This document shows, piece after piece, positions 1 to 7,439 of a DNA stretch of 18,639 bases (position 1 is its first letter; each line of letters begins with the position of its first letter). This DNA comes from T3Sed10-241 sp036796255. GTDB lineage: Bacteria > Bacteroidota > Bacteroidia > Flavobacteriales_D > Cryomorphaceae. The position numbers were made by a program, and so were the translations under genes. Below the pieces are notes generated by a model. It was not told the DNA's origin and searched no databases. It saw only the letters and a list, made by a program, of their open reading frames with translations. Where the stretch lies: assembly GCA_036796255.1 (NCBI GenBank), contig DAIRDH010000061.1, positions 1 to 18,639 of the forward strand, read 5' to 3'.

Positions 1-2
1 TG

Positions 3-116
3 AAAGACGGCAGCTACCACTACTTTGAAGCAGCGGTGCTCGATGCGGAGACCTCCCGATCGATTTTTGAAAGGAGGGGAATGGTGACGCGGTTAGAAGT
101 GGGTATCGCGGTATAG
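3..116 (+). CDS. 3' end of an unidentified gene (partial)
   Basis: The third forward frame is open from the window edge to a TAG at 114-116 and encodes about 37 residues beginning KDGSYHYFEAAVLD and ending RLEVGIAV. The other two forward frames stop within the first 90 bases. Nothing in this short tail identifies a family. It is listed because the contig starts inside an open frame and the composition looks coding. The real start lies outside the window. Whether this is a true gene end cannot be settled from 37 codons. Confidence 0.35.
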   Translation, partial: KDGSYHYFEAAVLDAETSRSIFERRGMVTRLEVGIAV

Positions 117-462
117 CTAAAAGGGGCCGATGGCTGGAGCGGCAAAACAACATGTTGTGGGTCACCTTGCCATGCAGCTCGAATACGATCAGCCAGGCAT
201 GGCCTAAGTGGGTTTTTCTTTAAGCCAAACCATCTTGTTTATCTTTCTCTTTGAGATGGGTGGCTCCTTGCATTTAAGCGGGAATGCACTTTCATCAAGA
301 AAATGATGCAGGGTGAAGGCTTTGCCGAACTCTGATAAATCCGAATAAATGCGGGCATTTTTGGACTTTCTCTCAGCCAGGGTCACGACGGGCAACCGCA
401 GCTTTTATACGAAAGAGTTGTTTAAATTTGAGGATTGACCTGAAACCCACACGGCCTGTATT
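117..462. other. Gene-poor stretch with two inverted repeats
   Basis: No convincing gene is visible in about 345 bases. A 12-bp perfect palindrome (ACAACATGTTGT) is at 147-158. A 7-bp inverted repeat (GCCATGC / GCATGGC) pairs 169-175 with 197-203 and is followed by a T-rich stretch (TTTTTCTTT near 213), so it may be a weak terminator for the gene ending at 116. A 63-codon minus-strand frame at 204-395 has only a TTG start, with a stop four codons upstream, and matches no family I recognise, so I do not call it a gene. Confidence 0.4.
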
Positions 463-1705
463 TTGGAATTTACCAACCCCCTTTTGATTAGAATGCTTGT
501 TGCCTTAGGCATTGGCCTGCTCGTAGGTATGGAGCAAGCGCGATCAACAAGAAGGCGACCGCGTGGCAGGTGTGCGGACATTTGGCCTTATCGGGCTCGT
601 GGGTGGTGTTTCGGCAGCGCTATCGCAAACGGTGAGTGGGTGGTTTCTGATTGCTGCCTTTTTGGCTGTAGCATTGCTCGCGGTGGCAGGTCATGTGTTG
701 GATTACAAGAAGGATGCGGATGTGGGAATTACATCGGCGGTTGCCCTTTTACTTACGTTTTCGCTTGCAGCCTGGGCCGCCTATGGGCATGAAATACAGG
801 CCACAGCCATTGCCGTGGTGGCCACAGCCATACTCGGCATCAAGCCTGCATTACGTTCTTTTCTTCATAAATTGAGCAAAGCAGAAGTTTTTGCTGGCCT
901 CAAATTGCTGATTATATCTGTGGTGCTTTTGCCCCTCCTTCCCAATGAAGGTTACGGACCTTATGAAGCATTCAACCCTTATTGGATTTGGTGGATGGTG
1001 GTTTTGATCAGCGGCATCTCCTTCGTGGGATATTTTGCCATACGCATTGCTGGCGACAAGATCGGAACCCTTGTCACCGCTTTGGTGGGGGCCGTCGCGT
1101 CGTCCACCGCGGTGACCATCAGTATGGGGCATTTCGCAGCAAAAAGTATGGACAAGCGCTTGTTTATGGGAGGGGTCCTGATCGCGTCGTCGGTCATGTT
1201 TATCAGGGTGCTCATCGAAGTAGCTGTGGTGAATGCAAGTTTGCTCCAAGCCCTGTGGATTCCCATAGGGGTGATGTCGCTTTTTACGATTGCGTCGGGC
1301 ATTTGGATGTGGAAGTCGGCCTCCAAACAGGAAATTCAAGACCCAATAGAACTCAAGAATCCTTTGGATCTGAAGACGGCCATAAAATTTGCCTTGCTTC
1401 TTGTGGTCATTTTATTCTTGTCCGAGTGGCTCTCCGATAGTTACGGCGACCAGGGATTGCTCGTGCTGGCCATTATTTCCGGACTTACGGATGTCGATGC
1501 CATTACACTTTCATATGCCGAAATGGCCAAGGGCGAAACAAGCCCGGAGGTTGCTGTGAACGGCATTGTGCTGGCCGCCGTTTCCAATACGCTTGTCAAA
1601 GCTGGTATTTTTTCCTTTTACGTTGGAGTCAAAAAGAGCGCCCAATTGATCGTATTCATTGTAATTGCTGCCGCTCTGGGCGCCGGAGCCCTCTTCCTGA
1701 TTTAA
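463..1705 (+). CDS. MgtC/SapB-type DUF4010 membrane protein, frameshifted near N-terminus
   Basis: The protein is an integral inner-membrane protein of the MgtC/SapB superfamily with a C-terminal DUF4010 region; its transported substrate is unknown. The first segment is read from TTG 463 and gives LLIRMLVALGIGLLVGMEQ, the usual first MgtC helix. The family then expects something like ER-GW-KRD...G-RTFGLIGL, and this continues only in the next frame (WSKRDQQEGDRVAGVRTFGL, from about 530). That frame is closed upstream by a TAG at 524-526, so one of the two halves must be joined by an indel around 529-545. The remainder runs to 1705 with many hydrophobic helices and the DUF4010 signature GLTDVDAITLSYAEMA. 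The joined protein would be about 414 residues, normal for the family. It may be a sequencing indel or a genuinely broken gene; no slippery site is visible. Confidence 0.75.
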
Positions 1706-1744
1706 TTTAGAGGGTGAAAACGAGCAAGCTAAAGTTGTGAGGCA

Positions 1745-1882
1745 TCAACTCCCCTTCAACTTTTCCCCTTTTGCGGAAAGCTGGGCCAATTGCTCAATCC
1801 TGGAGGCCTGGGTTTTTTCGGTTTTTGCCAGTTTGATCCAGCGCAGTACAAAGCGCTTGCTTGAGGGGTTGATGGCGTGGAA
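1745..1882 (-). pseudogene. 3'-end fragment of a second YdeI/OmpD-associated gene
   Basis: This 138-bp segment matches the last 45 codons plus stop of the intact YdeI-type gene (2655-2792), at a constant offset of 910 with no indels. There are 14 mismatches, of which 12 are synonymous and two change a residue (Asp to Glu, Arg to Gln). Translated on the minus strand it reads FHAINPSSKRFVLRW...KGEKLKGS and ends at TGA (1745-1747). Similarity stops at the stop codon on one side and after the Phe codon on the other. The mostly silent divergence means both copies evolved as functional coding sequence before this one lost its front part. It now abuts the 3' end of the hepT gene. Confidence 0.85.
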
Positions 1883-1910
1883 ACATTTATGCAAAAATTG
1901 TCGACAGCTT

Positions 1911-2270
1911 CTATTGTTGCTCGTCGGTACTGTTCAAGATTGCTGTTATTTGATGTTTATTTTCCGGAAGGTAGTTTGAGGCGATATCCCAAATAATTTC
2001 TTGATCAACCCCAAAGTATTCATGGGAAACTTTGTTTCGCAGTAAATACATTTCGTTCCATGGTACATCTGGATATTTGTCTTTCAACGATGCTGGTAGA
2101 TTTTTGGAAGCTTCTCCAATTACTTCCAGATTTCGTACCACTGCATCCACCGTTTTATGGTCTTGCTCAAATTGGCTAAAAGAATATCCATCAATATATT
2201 CTGCAATTCTCTCCATTGCCAAATGCATGTCTTCGAGGTACATTCTGTAAGTGCGAGGTGGCTTCTTCAC
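1911..2270 (-). CDS. hepT: HepT-like HEPN ribonuclease toxin (DUF86)
   Basis: This 119-residue protein is the toxin half of an MNT/HEPN type VII toxin-antitoxin pair. It carries the HEPN catalytic motif R-x4-H-x-Y as RNKVSHEY (Arg78, His83, Tyr85), preceded by the family pattern VVRNLEVIGEAS (44-55) and an N-terminal helix YLEDMHLAMERIAEYI. HepT proteins are metal-independent RNases that are silenced when the partner nucleotidyltransferase AMPylates the motif tyrosine. The start is a GTG at 2270 that overlaps the stop of the upstream mntA by four bases (GTGA), implying translational coupling; a later ATG at 2243 is possible but would lose residues before YLEDM. The sequence is visibly AT-richer than its neighbours. 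Family assignment is firm; activity is inferred. Confidence 0.92.
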   Translation of the reverse strand: MKKPPRTYRMYLEDMHLAMERIAEYIDGYSFSQFEQDHKTVDAVVRNLEVIGEASKNLPASLKDKYPDVPWNEMYLLRNKVSHEYFGVDQEIIWDIASNYLPENKHQITAILNSTDEQQ

Positions 2271-2560
2271 TCAACAAAATTTACTTCCCCAAGTATGCGG
2301 TCTTTGATGTTGGCTTTGAGGGCATTTTTGGTTACCAAATCAATTTTCTTTTGGAAAATCTTTTCAAGAAATAATTCGAGGGTAAAAAATTTCCATCCGA
2401 TGGGTTTGTCCAACTCTACCATGATGTCAATATCGCTCTCATCTGAATTTGAACGGGTCGAATAGGAACCGAAAAGACCAATTTCTTTTACGGAATATTC
2501 CTGGTAAAGCATTGGTTTTAATTCCTTCAGTTTGGCTAGTATTTCCTCTTTGGTAATCAT
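2267..2560 (-). CDS. mntA: MntA-like minimal nucleotidyltransferase antitoxin
   Basis: This 97-residue protein has the minimal nucleotidyltransferase signature GS-x10-D-x-D exactly: Gly31-Ser32, then ten residues, then Asp43-Ile-Asp45, with a third likely metal ligand at Asp74 (KKIDLVT). Members of this family paired with a HEPN protein act as antitoxins by transferring AMP from ATP to the toxin's tyrosine. It is the first gene of the pair, and its TGA overlaps the GTG of hepT. A TATATTTG promoter element ends five bases before its ATG, so the pair has its own promoter. Together with hepT it forms a compact module between two copies of the YdeI gene end. Confidence 0.92.
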   Translation of the reverse strand: MITKEEILAKLKELKPMLYQEYSVKEIGLFGSYSTRSNSDESDIDIMVELDKPIGWKFFTLELFLEKIFQKKIDLVTKNALKANIKDRILGEVNFVE

Positions 2561-2565
2561 CAGTT

Positions 2566-2573
2566 CAAATATA
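2566..2573 (-). promoter_or_regulatory. Bacteroidota -7 element (TATATTTG) of the mntA-hepT pair
   Basis: Read on the minus strand the sequence is TATATTTG, matching the TAnnTTTG consensus, followed by AACTG and the mntA ATG. A -33 TTG at the usual 17-23-base distance is not evident, so the promoter may be weak or regulated. Transcription would begin at or within a few bases of the start codon, giving a leaderless or nearly leaderless message. Confidence 0.5.
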
Positions 2574-2654
2574 CATCATTTTCATTCGACCCATACTGGC
2601 TTGATTCGGTGTTGCATCTTCTGGCCCGCACTCTTTTGAGGTATTCTATCTGCC

Positions 2655-2792
2655 TCAACTACCCTTCAGCTTTTCCCCTTTTGCGGAAAGCTGCGCCAGT
2701 TGCTCAATCCTTGAAGCCCGGGTTTTGTCCGTTTTGGCGAGCTTGATCCAGCGCAGTACAAAGCGCTTGCTCGAAGGGTTGATGGCGTGGAA
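2655..2792 (-). repeat. Direct repeat partner of 1745-1882 (3' end of YdeI-type gene)
   Basis: This is the right-hand copy of the 138-bp direct repeat that brackets the mntA-hepT pair. It is the 3' end of the intact YdeI-type gene. The two copies share 124 of 138 bases and the same orientation, with a spacing of 910 bases start to start. Confidence 0.85.
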
Positions 2793-3233
2793 GAAGTCGG
2801 CGGCGCCGGGGTATTTTTCTAGTGCTTTCTGCAAATCGGCTGGGACGATGAGTTTGTCCACATCGTCCATAAAGTCCCAGAGGCCATTGGATTTGGAAGC
2901 TTCGATGGAGCGAAATCCGGCTTCCTGCATACGGCCTTCTTCGATCAGCCGGGCTGCGCGGTCTTTGTAGGTTTTGGCCCAGTGCTCCACCCTGCGAGGG
3001 GCTATGAGCTGCATGGTGCGGTGCTCGTCGAGCTTGCGCCTGATGCCGTCAATCCAACCAAAGCAGAGGAGCTCGTCGAGCACTTCTCCGGTTGAAAGGT
3101 ATTTTTCGGGCACGCTTTTCTTAAAGGTGACCAGCCACACGCTGTCGTTTTGGGTGTGGTGGGCGTTGAGCCAGGCGCGAAGCTCATCGCTGCTTGTGAC
3201 TTCGACTTTCTGGAAGTTTTCGGTGGAGATCAT
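2655..3233 (-). CDS. YdeI/OmpD-associated family protein
   Basis: This 192-residue protein has the usual size and plan of the YdeI/OmpD-associated (bacteriocin-protection, OmdA-like) family. The N-terminal half has RAWLNAHHTQNDSVWLV, then LCFGWIDGIRRKLDEHR and IAPRRVEHWAKTYKDRAARL. The C-terminal OmdA-like region (about 130-192) includes LQKALEKYPGAADFFHAINP and a basic end. The family has been linked to envelope-stress and peptide/bacteriocin tolerance in enterobacteria, but the molecular role is not established and no catalytic residues are obvious. It starts at an ATG 97 bp downstream of the ACR3 gene on the same strand, so it may be read through from the arsenic operon. A second copy of its last 45 codons lies at 1745-1882. 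Confidence 0.85.
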   Translation of the reverse strand: MISTENFQKVEVTSSDELRAWLNAHHTQNDSVWLVTFKKSVPEKYLSTGEVLDELLCFGWIDGIRRKLDEHRTMQLIAPRRVEHWAKTYKDRAARLIEEGRMQEAGFRSIEASKSNGLWDFMDDVDKLIVPADLQKALEKYPGAADFFHAINPSSKRFVLRWIKLAKTDKTRASRIEQLAQLSAKGEKLKGS

Positions 3234-3329
3234 TGCAGTTGCCGGGCCTTGTGTTCAACGCATAACAACATTTACGGCAAGTGGTTTTTTGGGCCTGCTG
3301 CGATAGGCGCATTTTTCACGGATGTGATA

Positions 3330-4361
3330 TTAATACCTCCAGCGATTGGCCAATGCCACCAGGCTCAGCATCACGGGCACTTCCACCAATACACCCACTA
3401 CAGTGACCAGGGCTGCGGGGCTTTGAAGCCCGAAGAGGGCGATGGCCACAGCCACAGCCAATTCGAAGAAATTGCTTGTGCCAATCATGGCCGCAGGAGC
3501 GCAAATGGCGTGTGACAGCTTGAGTTTTTGCCCGGCAAACCAGGTGATGAAAAAGATAAAGTAGGACTGGATGATCAGTGGAACGGAGATCAGGAGGATG
3601 ATGAGCGGATTGTCTAAAATGTTGTTGCCCTGAAAGGCAAACAGCAAGACCAAGGTGAGGAGCAGTGCGAAAATGCTCACAGGCTTCAGGCGGGGCAGAA
3701 AAACGTTTTTGAACCATTCCTCGCCGTGCTTTTTGACCATGAGCTTGTTGGTGACCACACCGGCGAGCAAGGGGACAACCACAAAGATCAATACGGAGGC
3801 AACGAGGGTGTTGTAGGGTATTTCCAGGTCGGTGATTCCGAGTAGAAAACCCACCAGCGGGACAAATGCCACGAGGATGATCAAGTCGTTGACCGATACC
3901 TGCACCAGGGTGTAGTTGGGGTCGCCATTGGTGAGGTAGCTCCACACGAACACCATGGCGGTGCAGGGAGCTACGCCCAGGAGGATGGCACCTGCGATGT
4001 ATTCACCCGCCAGTTCGGGTTCGATCCAGGCCGAATAGAGGTGTTCAAAAAAGATCCAGGCAAAAAATGCCATGGTGAAGGGCTTGATCAACCAATTGAC
4101 TATCAATGTTAAAATAAGCCCCTTGGGTGCTTTGCCCACATTTTTGATGCTGCTGAAATCGATCTGCAGCATCATGGGGTAAATCATCAGCCAGATGAGG
4201 ATGGCGATGGGAATATTGACCTTGTAAATTTCCAAATCGGCGAGCACCTGCATGCTGTCGCCCGCCACTTGCCCTATGCCGATGCCCACGGCAATGCACA
4301 AGGCCACCCAAATGCTGAGGTAGCGCTCGAAAAATGGAATTTGCTTTTTGGCTGTCGACAT
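3330..4361 (-). CDS. acr3: ACR3-family arsenite efflux transporter
   Basis: This 343-residue, roughly ten-helix membrane protein exports arsenite from the cytoplasm using the proton gradient. The ACR3 signature is clear: LGVAPCTAMVFVWSYL with the essential cysteine at Cys133, and CAPAAMIGTSNFFELAVAVA (288-307) with a conserved glutamate at Glu300. The first helices (WVALCIAVGIGIGQ) and the loop YPMMLQIDFSSI also match. Its length is typical. The ATG overlaps the arsC stop by one base (TAATG), so the two are translated from one message: arsC makes arsenite and this protein removes it. Confidence 0.95.
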   Translation of the reverse strand: MSTAKKQIPFFERYLSIWVALCIAVGIGIGQVAGDSMQVLADLEIYKVNIPIAILIWLMIYPMMLQIDFSSIKNVGKAPKGLILTLIVNWLIKPFTMAFFAWIFFEHLYSAWIEPELAGEYIAGAILLGVAPCTAMVFVWSYLTNGDPNYTLVQVSVNDLIILVAFVPLVGFLLGITDLEIPYNTLVASVLIFVVVPLLAGVVTNKLMVKKHGEEWFKNVFLPRLKPVSIFALLLTLVLLFAFQGNNILDNPLIILLISVPLIIQSYFIFFITWFAGQKLKLSHAICAPAAMIGTSNFFELAVAVAIALFGLQSPAALVTVVGVLVEVPVMLSLVALANRWRY

Positions 4362-4975
4362 TAGGTATTGATTTCTGAAAAGATGTAAAGCATTTCGGTG
4401 GCGATTTGGGCGCTGCGCTCCAGGTATTTTTCCGCTTGTTGCGGCTTACCGTCGAAGGCCTTGGGATCATCGTAGGTGATGGGAAAGCGCTTTTCGGCAC
4501 CAGCAATAAAAGGACAGCCCTCGTCGGCTTGAGCACAAGTCATGATGGCCGCGAACTGGGAGCTGGGATTGAAGGGGTGGTCGAAGGCCTTGGAGAAGGC
4601 CATGATGGGCTGGGCATTTTCTGCAAACTTGATGGCATATACCGGGTTGCTCCCTTCGGAGAGTGGTAAAATGTTCAAGCCTTGTGTCTTCAGCGTTTCT
4701 CCCACCATGGGAAACATGGCGGTAGCTTCCGTGCCACCTGAATAGCTGAAGACTTGAGGGATGCCAAAGTGCGCAGCCATCACCTGCGCCCAGACTTGCG
4801 AGAGATGGCTTCTCCGGGAATTGTGCGTGCAAATGAAGTTCAGTCGTATTTCCTCTTTGTCATCCACTTTTGCCTGGAGGTATTCGATAAGTGGCTGCAA
4901 TGTTGCCCTTCGCTCTGTAGGGATGGACTCGGTGTTCAAATTCCGAATGTTTTCTTCAATTCTTGGGAATAGCAT
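4361..4975 (-). CDS. arsC: Thioredoxin-type arsenate reductase (LMW phosphatase fold)
   Basis: This 204-residue cytoplasmic enzyme should reduce arsenate to arsenite. The P-loop CTHNSRRS (Cys49 to Ser56) fits C-x5-R-S of low-molecular-weight tyrosine phosphatases, and Asp170-Pro171 (YDDP) is the expected acidic DP motif. It also has the second and third redox cysteines of the thioredoxin-coupled ArsC class: Cys147-x6-Cys154 in MTCAQADEGCPF, the same spacing as in the staphylococcal pI258 enzyme. These cysteines argue for arsenate reductase and against a plain tyrosine phosphatase. About 45 extra residues precede the P-loop, predicted helical and rich in charge (EENIRNLNTE...KVDDKEE), absent from the 131-residue classic enzyme. 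It is first in an operon with acr3. No arsR is next to it. Confidence 0.9.
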   Translation of the reverse strand: MLFPRIEENIRNLNTESIPTERRATLQPLIEYLQAKVDDKEEIRLNFICTHNSRRSHLSQVWAQVMAAHFGIPQVFSYSGGTEATAMFPMVGETLKTQGLNILPLSEGSNPVYAIKFAENAQPIMAFSKAFDHPFNPSSQFAAIMTCAQADEGCPFIAGAEKRFPITYDDPKAFDGKPQQAEKYLERSAQIATEMLYIFSEINT

Positions 4976-5044
4976 GGCAAGATTGTTCTGTGGTTAAGGC
5001 CGTAATTGGTGGGCAATTGTTGGGTGCTCCCGACAGTCCGTAAT

Positions 5045-5066
5045 TACATTGCAATATTACGATATA
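5045..5066. promoter_or_regulatory. Candidate ArsR-type operator upstream of arsC-acr3
   Basis: An imperfect palindrome centred on AATATT (ATTGCAATATTACGAT at 5048-5063, with 12 of 16 positions symmetric and two further symmetric bases at each edge) lies about 70 bases upstream of the arsC ATG. ArsR/SmtB-family repressors bind AT-rich sites of this general form. The assignment rests on position and symmetry only. Confidence 0.35.
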
Positions 5067-5240
5067 TGAGCAAAGAAAGGTGCCTTCCTGGCTTTTTTAT
5101 TTCCGCTTTATTTTCCCAGAAATTTTCATGCACAGGAATGGCCAAAAGTCCTTCAGCTCTTATTCGCTTAGAAATCATGCGGTCTTAGTCGTGCTTTCTG
5201 ATGCACTGTTCATCGGCCATGGTGCATTTTCGAAAGGCTT

Positions 5241-6706
5241 TTAATGCTTCACAAACTTGCTGTGGTAAACCCGATCATTGGCTTGAATGCGTAAAACATA
5301 GGTGCCAGCAGCCAAAGTTGAGATATCCAACATGCCCTGACTTTGCCCACGCAGTGCCGAAGTACCGTTGACGTGAAATACTTCGACCATGAAAGAAGCG
5401 GGAAGATCGTCAGTGGAAAAGGAAATGCTGGAGAGGGCGGGATTTGGAAACACCTGTATGTCTGCAGAATGTTCCTCAAGGGTGGTGCCTAAGCCCAAAT
5501 CCGCAAGTAGCAGCGATAAGAATTCATGGTCAGAAAAGTTGTCGCTGCCAAGTTCGGTTTGTCTGAGCGCAATGGCATTCAAAGAGGGGATGAGGTACAT
5601 GCGGTTTTTGCCAGCGCCCAGGGCACCTATGATTTCGGTGTAGCCGTCGTAATACATGAAGCCACCTTCCGCACCTGCCGGAGCACCCTGAAAAGGAAAC
5701 AGCCCGTAACCTCCCTGGTTGTTTACCCAGAGGAATTTGGCGTGCCCCGGATTGGGTCCATCTGCGACAAACAAATCTGCTACCAAGGCGCTGTCCACCA
5801 ATGGCACACCTTCCCAACGGCCTTTTTGCAAAAGCAACTGGCCAAACTTGATCCAGTTGCGGGAGGTCACGAAGCAGCCATTCGGGATGTGCGGACTGCC
5901 GGAGTCATCGTGTTGCCAGCTGTCATATTCGAACCCGATGGGTTGAAAAATTATGCTGTCCAGGTATTGCAAGGGGTTCATGTCAATGCCCAGATTTTCA
6001 AGTTTCCTTTCCAGCAAAACACCAAAAGCATAGTAATTGCTCGGGCCGTATTGGAAATTTGAGCCAGGAAAGAAGCCGAGGTTGAGGCTGTCGACCACGT
6101 ATTGGTAAATATTCTCCGCACCGGTTTCGAGTCCCTGAATTTGATCGGTATCCTGCGAAAGGCCGGATGACAGTTGCAAGAGGTGACGGATGGTGATTTG
6201 TGACTTGCCCGGATGTAAGGCCGGGTTTTGCCACTCGGTGAGGGTGTNNNNNNNNNNNNNNNNNNNNNNNNNNNNNNNNNNNNNNNNNNNNNNNNNNNNN
6301 NNNNNNNNNNNNNNNNNNNNNNNNNNNNNNNNNNNNNNNNNNNNNNNGTGATTTGTGACTTGCCCGGATGTAAGGCCGGGTTTTGCCACTCGGTGAGGGT
6401 GTTGGCAACCAGCTCGTCATACGACTCAAAGATTCCGGTTTCCAAAGCATGTGCGGCCATTAAGGCCCAAAAACCCTTCGTAGCGCTGGCAATGTGGGTG
6501 GCGGTGCTGGAGTCGGCGCCATTGTGGTACGCTTCGAATGCGATGCTCCCATTTTGCATAATCAGGGTGGAGCTTCCGCCCATCTGAGCGGAGTAAGCGG
6601 CTGCACTTTGCATATTTTGCAATGGAAATGTGGGTTGGGCGCTCAAACTGCTGCCCAGGGAAAAAAGCACTGCAATCGCAAAAATTTTAATTGGCCATTT
6701 CATCAT
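5241..6706 (-). CDS. Secreted class C beta-lactamase-like serine hydrolase with T9SS tail (split by gap)
   Basis: The gene is interrupted only by an artificial 100-N gap. If the gap and the 55-bp sequence duplicated on its two sides are collapsed (155 bp removed), the two half-frames join into one 436-residue protein. It has a signal peptide (1-23, ending SLSAQ), the nucleophile motif S-x-x-K as Ser74-Ala-Thr-Lys77, and a second motif FQYGPSNYYAFG (Tyr168) where the usual Y-x-N reads Y-G-P. Family features continue with NGCFVTSRNWIKFGQLLL and GLFPFQGAPAG. A type A T9SS sorting domain (about 365-436; VFPNPALSS...LAAGTYVLRI) ends the protein, so it should be exported and attached to or released from the outer membrane. 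The likely role is esterase/peptidase-like hydrolysis rather than antibiotic resistance; the substrate is unknown. The start is ATG 6706 (a tandem ATGATG). Confidence 0.88.
6193..6247. repeat. Left contig end, identical to 6348-6402
   Basis: These 55 bases are identical to 6348-6402 on the other side of the N run. They look like overlapping contig ends that the scaffolder failed to merge, not a biological repeat. Confidence 0.9.
6248..6347. other. 100-N assembly gap
   Basis: The run is exactly 100 undetermined bases, the conventional placeholder for a gap of unknown size. The flanks duplicate each other and the reading frame is restored when one copy and the Ns are removed, so probably no sequence is missing. 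Confidence 0.95.
6348..6402. repeat. Right contig end, identical to 6193-6247
   Basis: This is the partner of the 55-bp duplicated contig end on the left of the gap; the offset is 155 bases with no mismatch. Confidence 0.9.
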
Positions 6707-6772
6707 AAGGAAGTGCTTTTGGCCTTTTAGACGGGAATTGTGGTCAAAGGTTTAATTCATAATTCAACCTGC

Positions 6773-7423
6773 TCAATCCGCACATTGCGCCTTGTAGAGG
6801 TCGACCACCTCCCATACCTGTTTTACTTTTCCTTGCTCGATTTGTGCTTTGACTTCGGTGCAATCGGCGAAGAAAGTTGCCAGTGCCTTTTTCTTTAATC
6901 CAAATACGCCCTGCGTTGCCCTGATCAGAAAGCTGTCATTTTCCTTTTTGAGTAAATCCATCGACATGAGGCCCGATTCGCCCTGTTCCCACCACTCGAG
7001 CTGGTAATGGCTAAGGCTGCCCTGGCTGATGCGTTTTAAAAAATACTGCTCCCCTCCATGCGAAGTGATATTGTACCGGGGATTGTCAAGCGATATTCGA
7101 TCGGAAGACTGCTTTAGCCAAAAGCTTTCGTACACCTGGCGCTCTGCACTGAAGGACTTCACATCCTTTCTGTGGAACTTTTTCTTCTTGCCGTCGACAT
7201 CCTGCAATCGTAATTTCTTGTGAAATTTTGGACTCACACCCCTTTCGTCAATGTGTTGAACAAGGCCATACAAGGTGTCACCGGAGTTCAAAACAAGAAA
7301 ATCCATATCGACAGGACTTTGCGCAATTAATGCTGTTTGAACAAACAACAATATGGTTTGAAGGTAGATCAGGACTTTTCCGAAGTGAAATAATCTTTGA
7401 TCATTTGATTTTATTGGGCTCAT
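6773..7423 (-). CDS. Exported protein of unknown function (GDTLYG type)
   Basis: This 216-residue protein starts with an unusually long basic leader followed by a hydrophobic stretch and ALIAQ, read as a signal peptide ending near residue 35. The mature part opens with DFLVLNSGDTLYGLV, a pattern common in exported Bacteroidota proteins of unknown function (a strand-rich start with GDT-x-x-G). It contains a lysine-rich segment (KKLRLQDVDGKKKKFHRKDV) and a C-terminal helical region with two cysteines (Cys about 191 and 214). It begins 16 bp after the DUF4168 gene, so the two are probably cotranscribed. I do not assign a function. Confidence 0.7.
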   Translation of the reverse strand: MSPIKSNDQRLFHFGKVLIYLQTILLFVQTALIAQSPVDMDFLVLNSGDTLYGLVQHIDERGVSPKFHKKLRLQDVDGKKKKFHRKDVKSFSAERQVYESFWLKQSSDRISLDNPRYNITSHGGEQYFLKRISQGSLSHYQLEWWEQGESGLMSMDLLKKENDSFLIRATQGVFGLKKKALATFFADCTEVKAQIEQGKVKQVWEVVDLYKAQCAD

Positions 7424-7439
7424 AGAATGACAAAGAAAG

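Noticed and set aside
204..395. 63-codon minus-strand frame
   Set aside because: It has only a TTG start, with a stop four codons upstream, no ATG, no promoter and no recognisable family; likely chance.
463..1705. Programmed ribosomal frameshift in the MgtC gene
   Set aside because: There is no slippery heptamer or downstream structure at the junction, and frameshifting is not known for this family.
1737..1979. 80-codon plus-strand frame over the YdeI fragment
   Set aside because: It is the reverse complement of the duplicated YdeI end plus hepT; the same shadow appears over the intact YdeI gene.
5006..5188. 60-codon plus-strand frame upstream of arsC
   Set aside because: It crosses the candidate operator, has a poor start and no family; treated as regulatory space.
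5201..5227. ATGCAC/GTGCAT inverted repeat near the serine hydrolase stop as a terminator
   Set aside because: The stem is only 6 bp with a 15-base loop, and no U-tract follows on the minus strand.
6193..6402. 55-bp direct repeat as a biological repeat
   Set aside because: The copies flank an N run and are identical; collapse restores the reading frame, so it is an assembly artefact.
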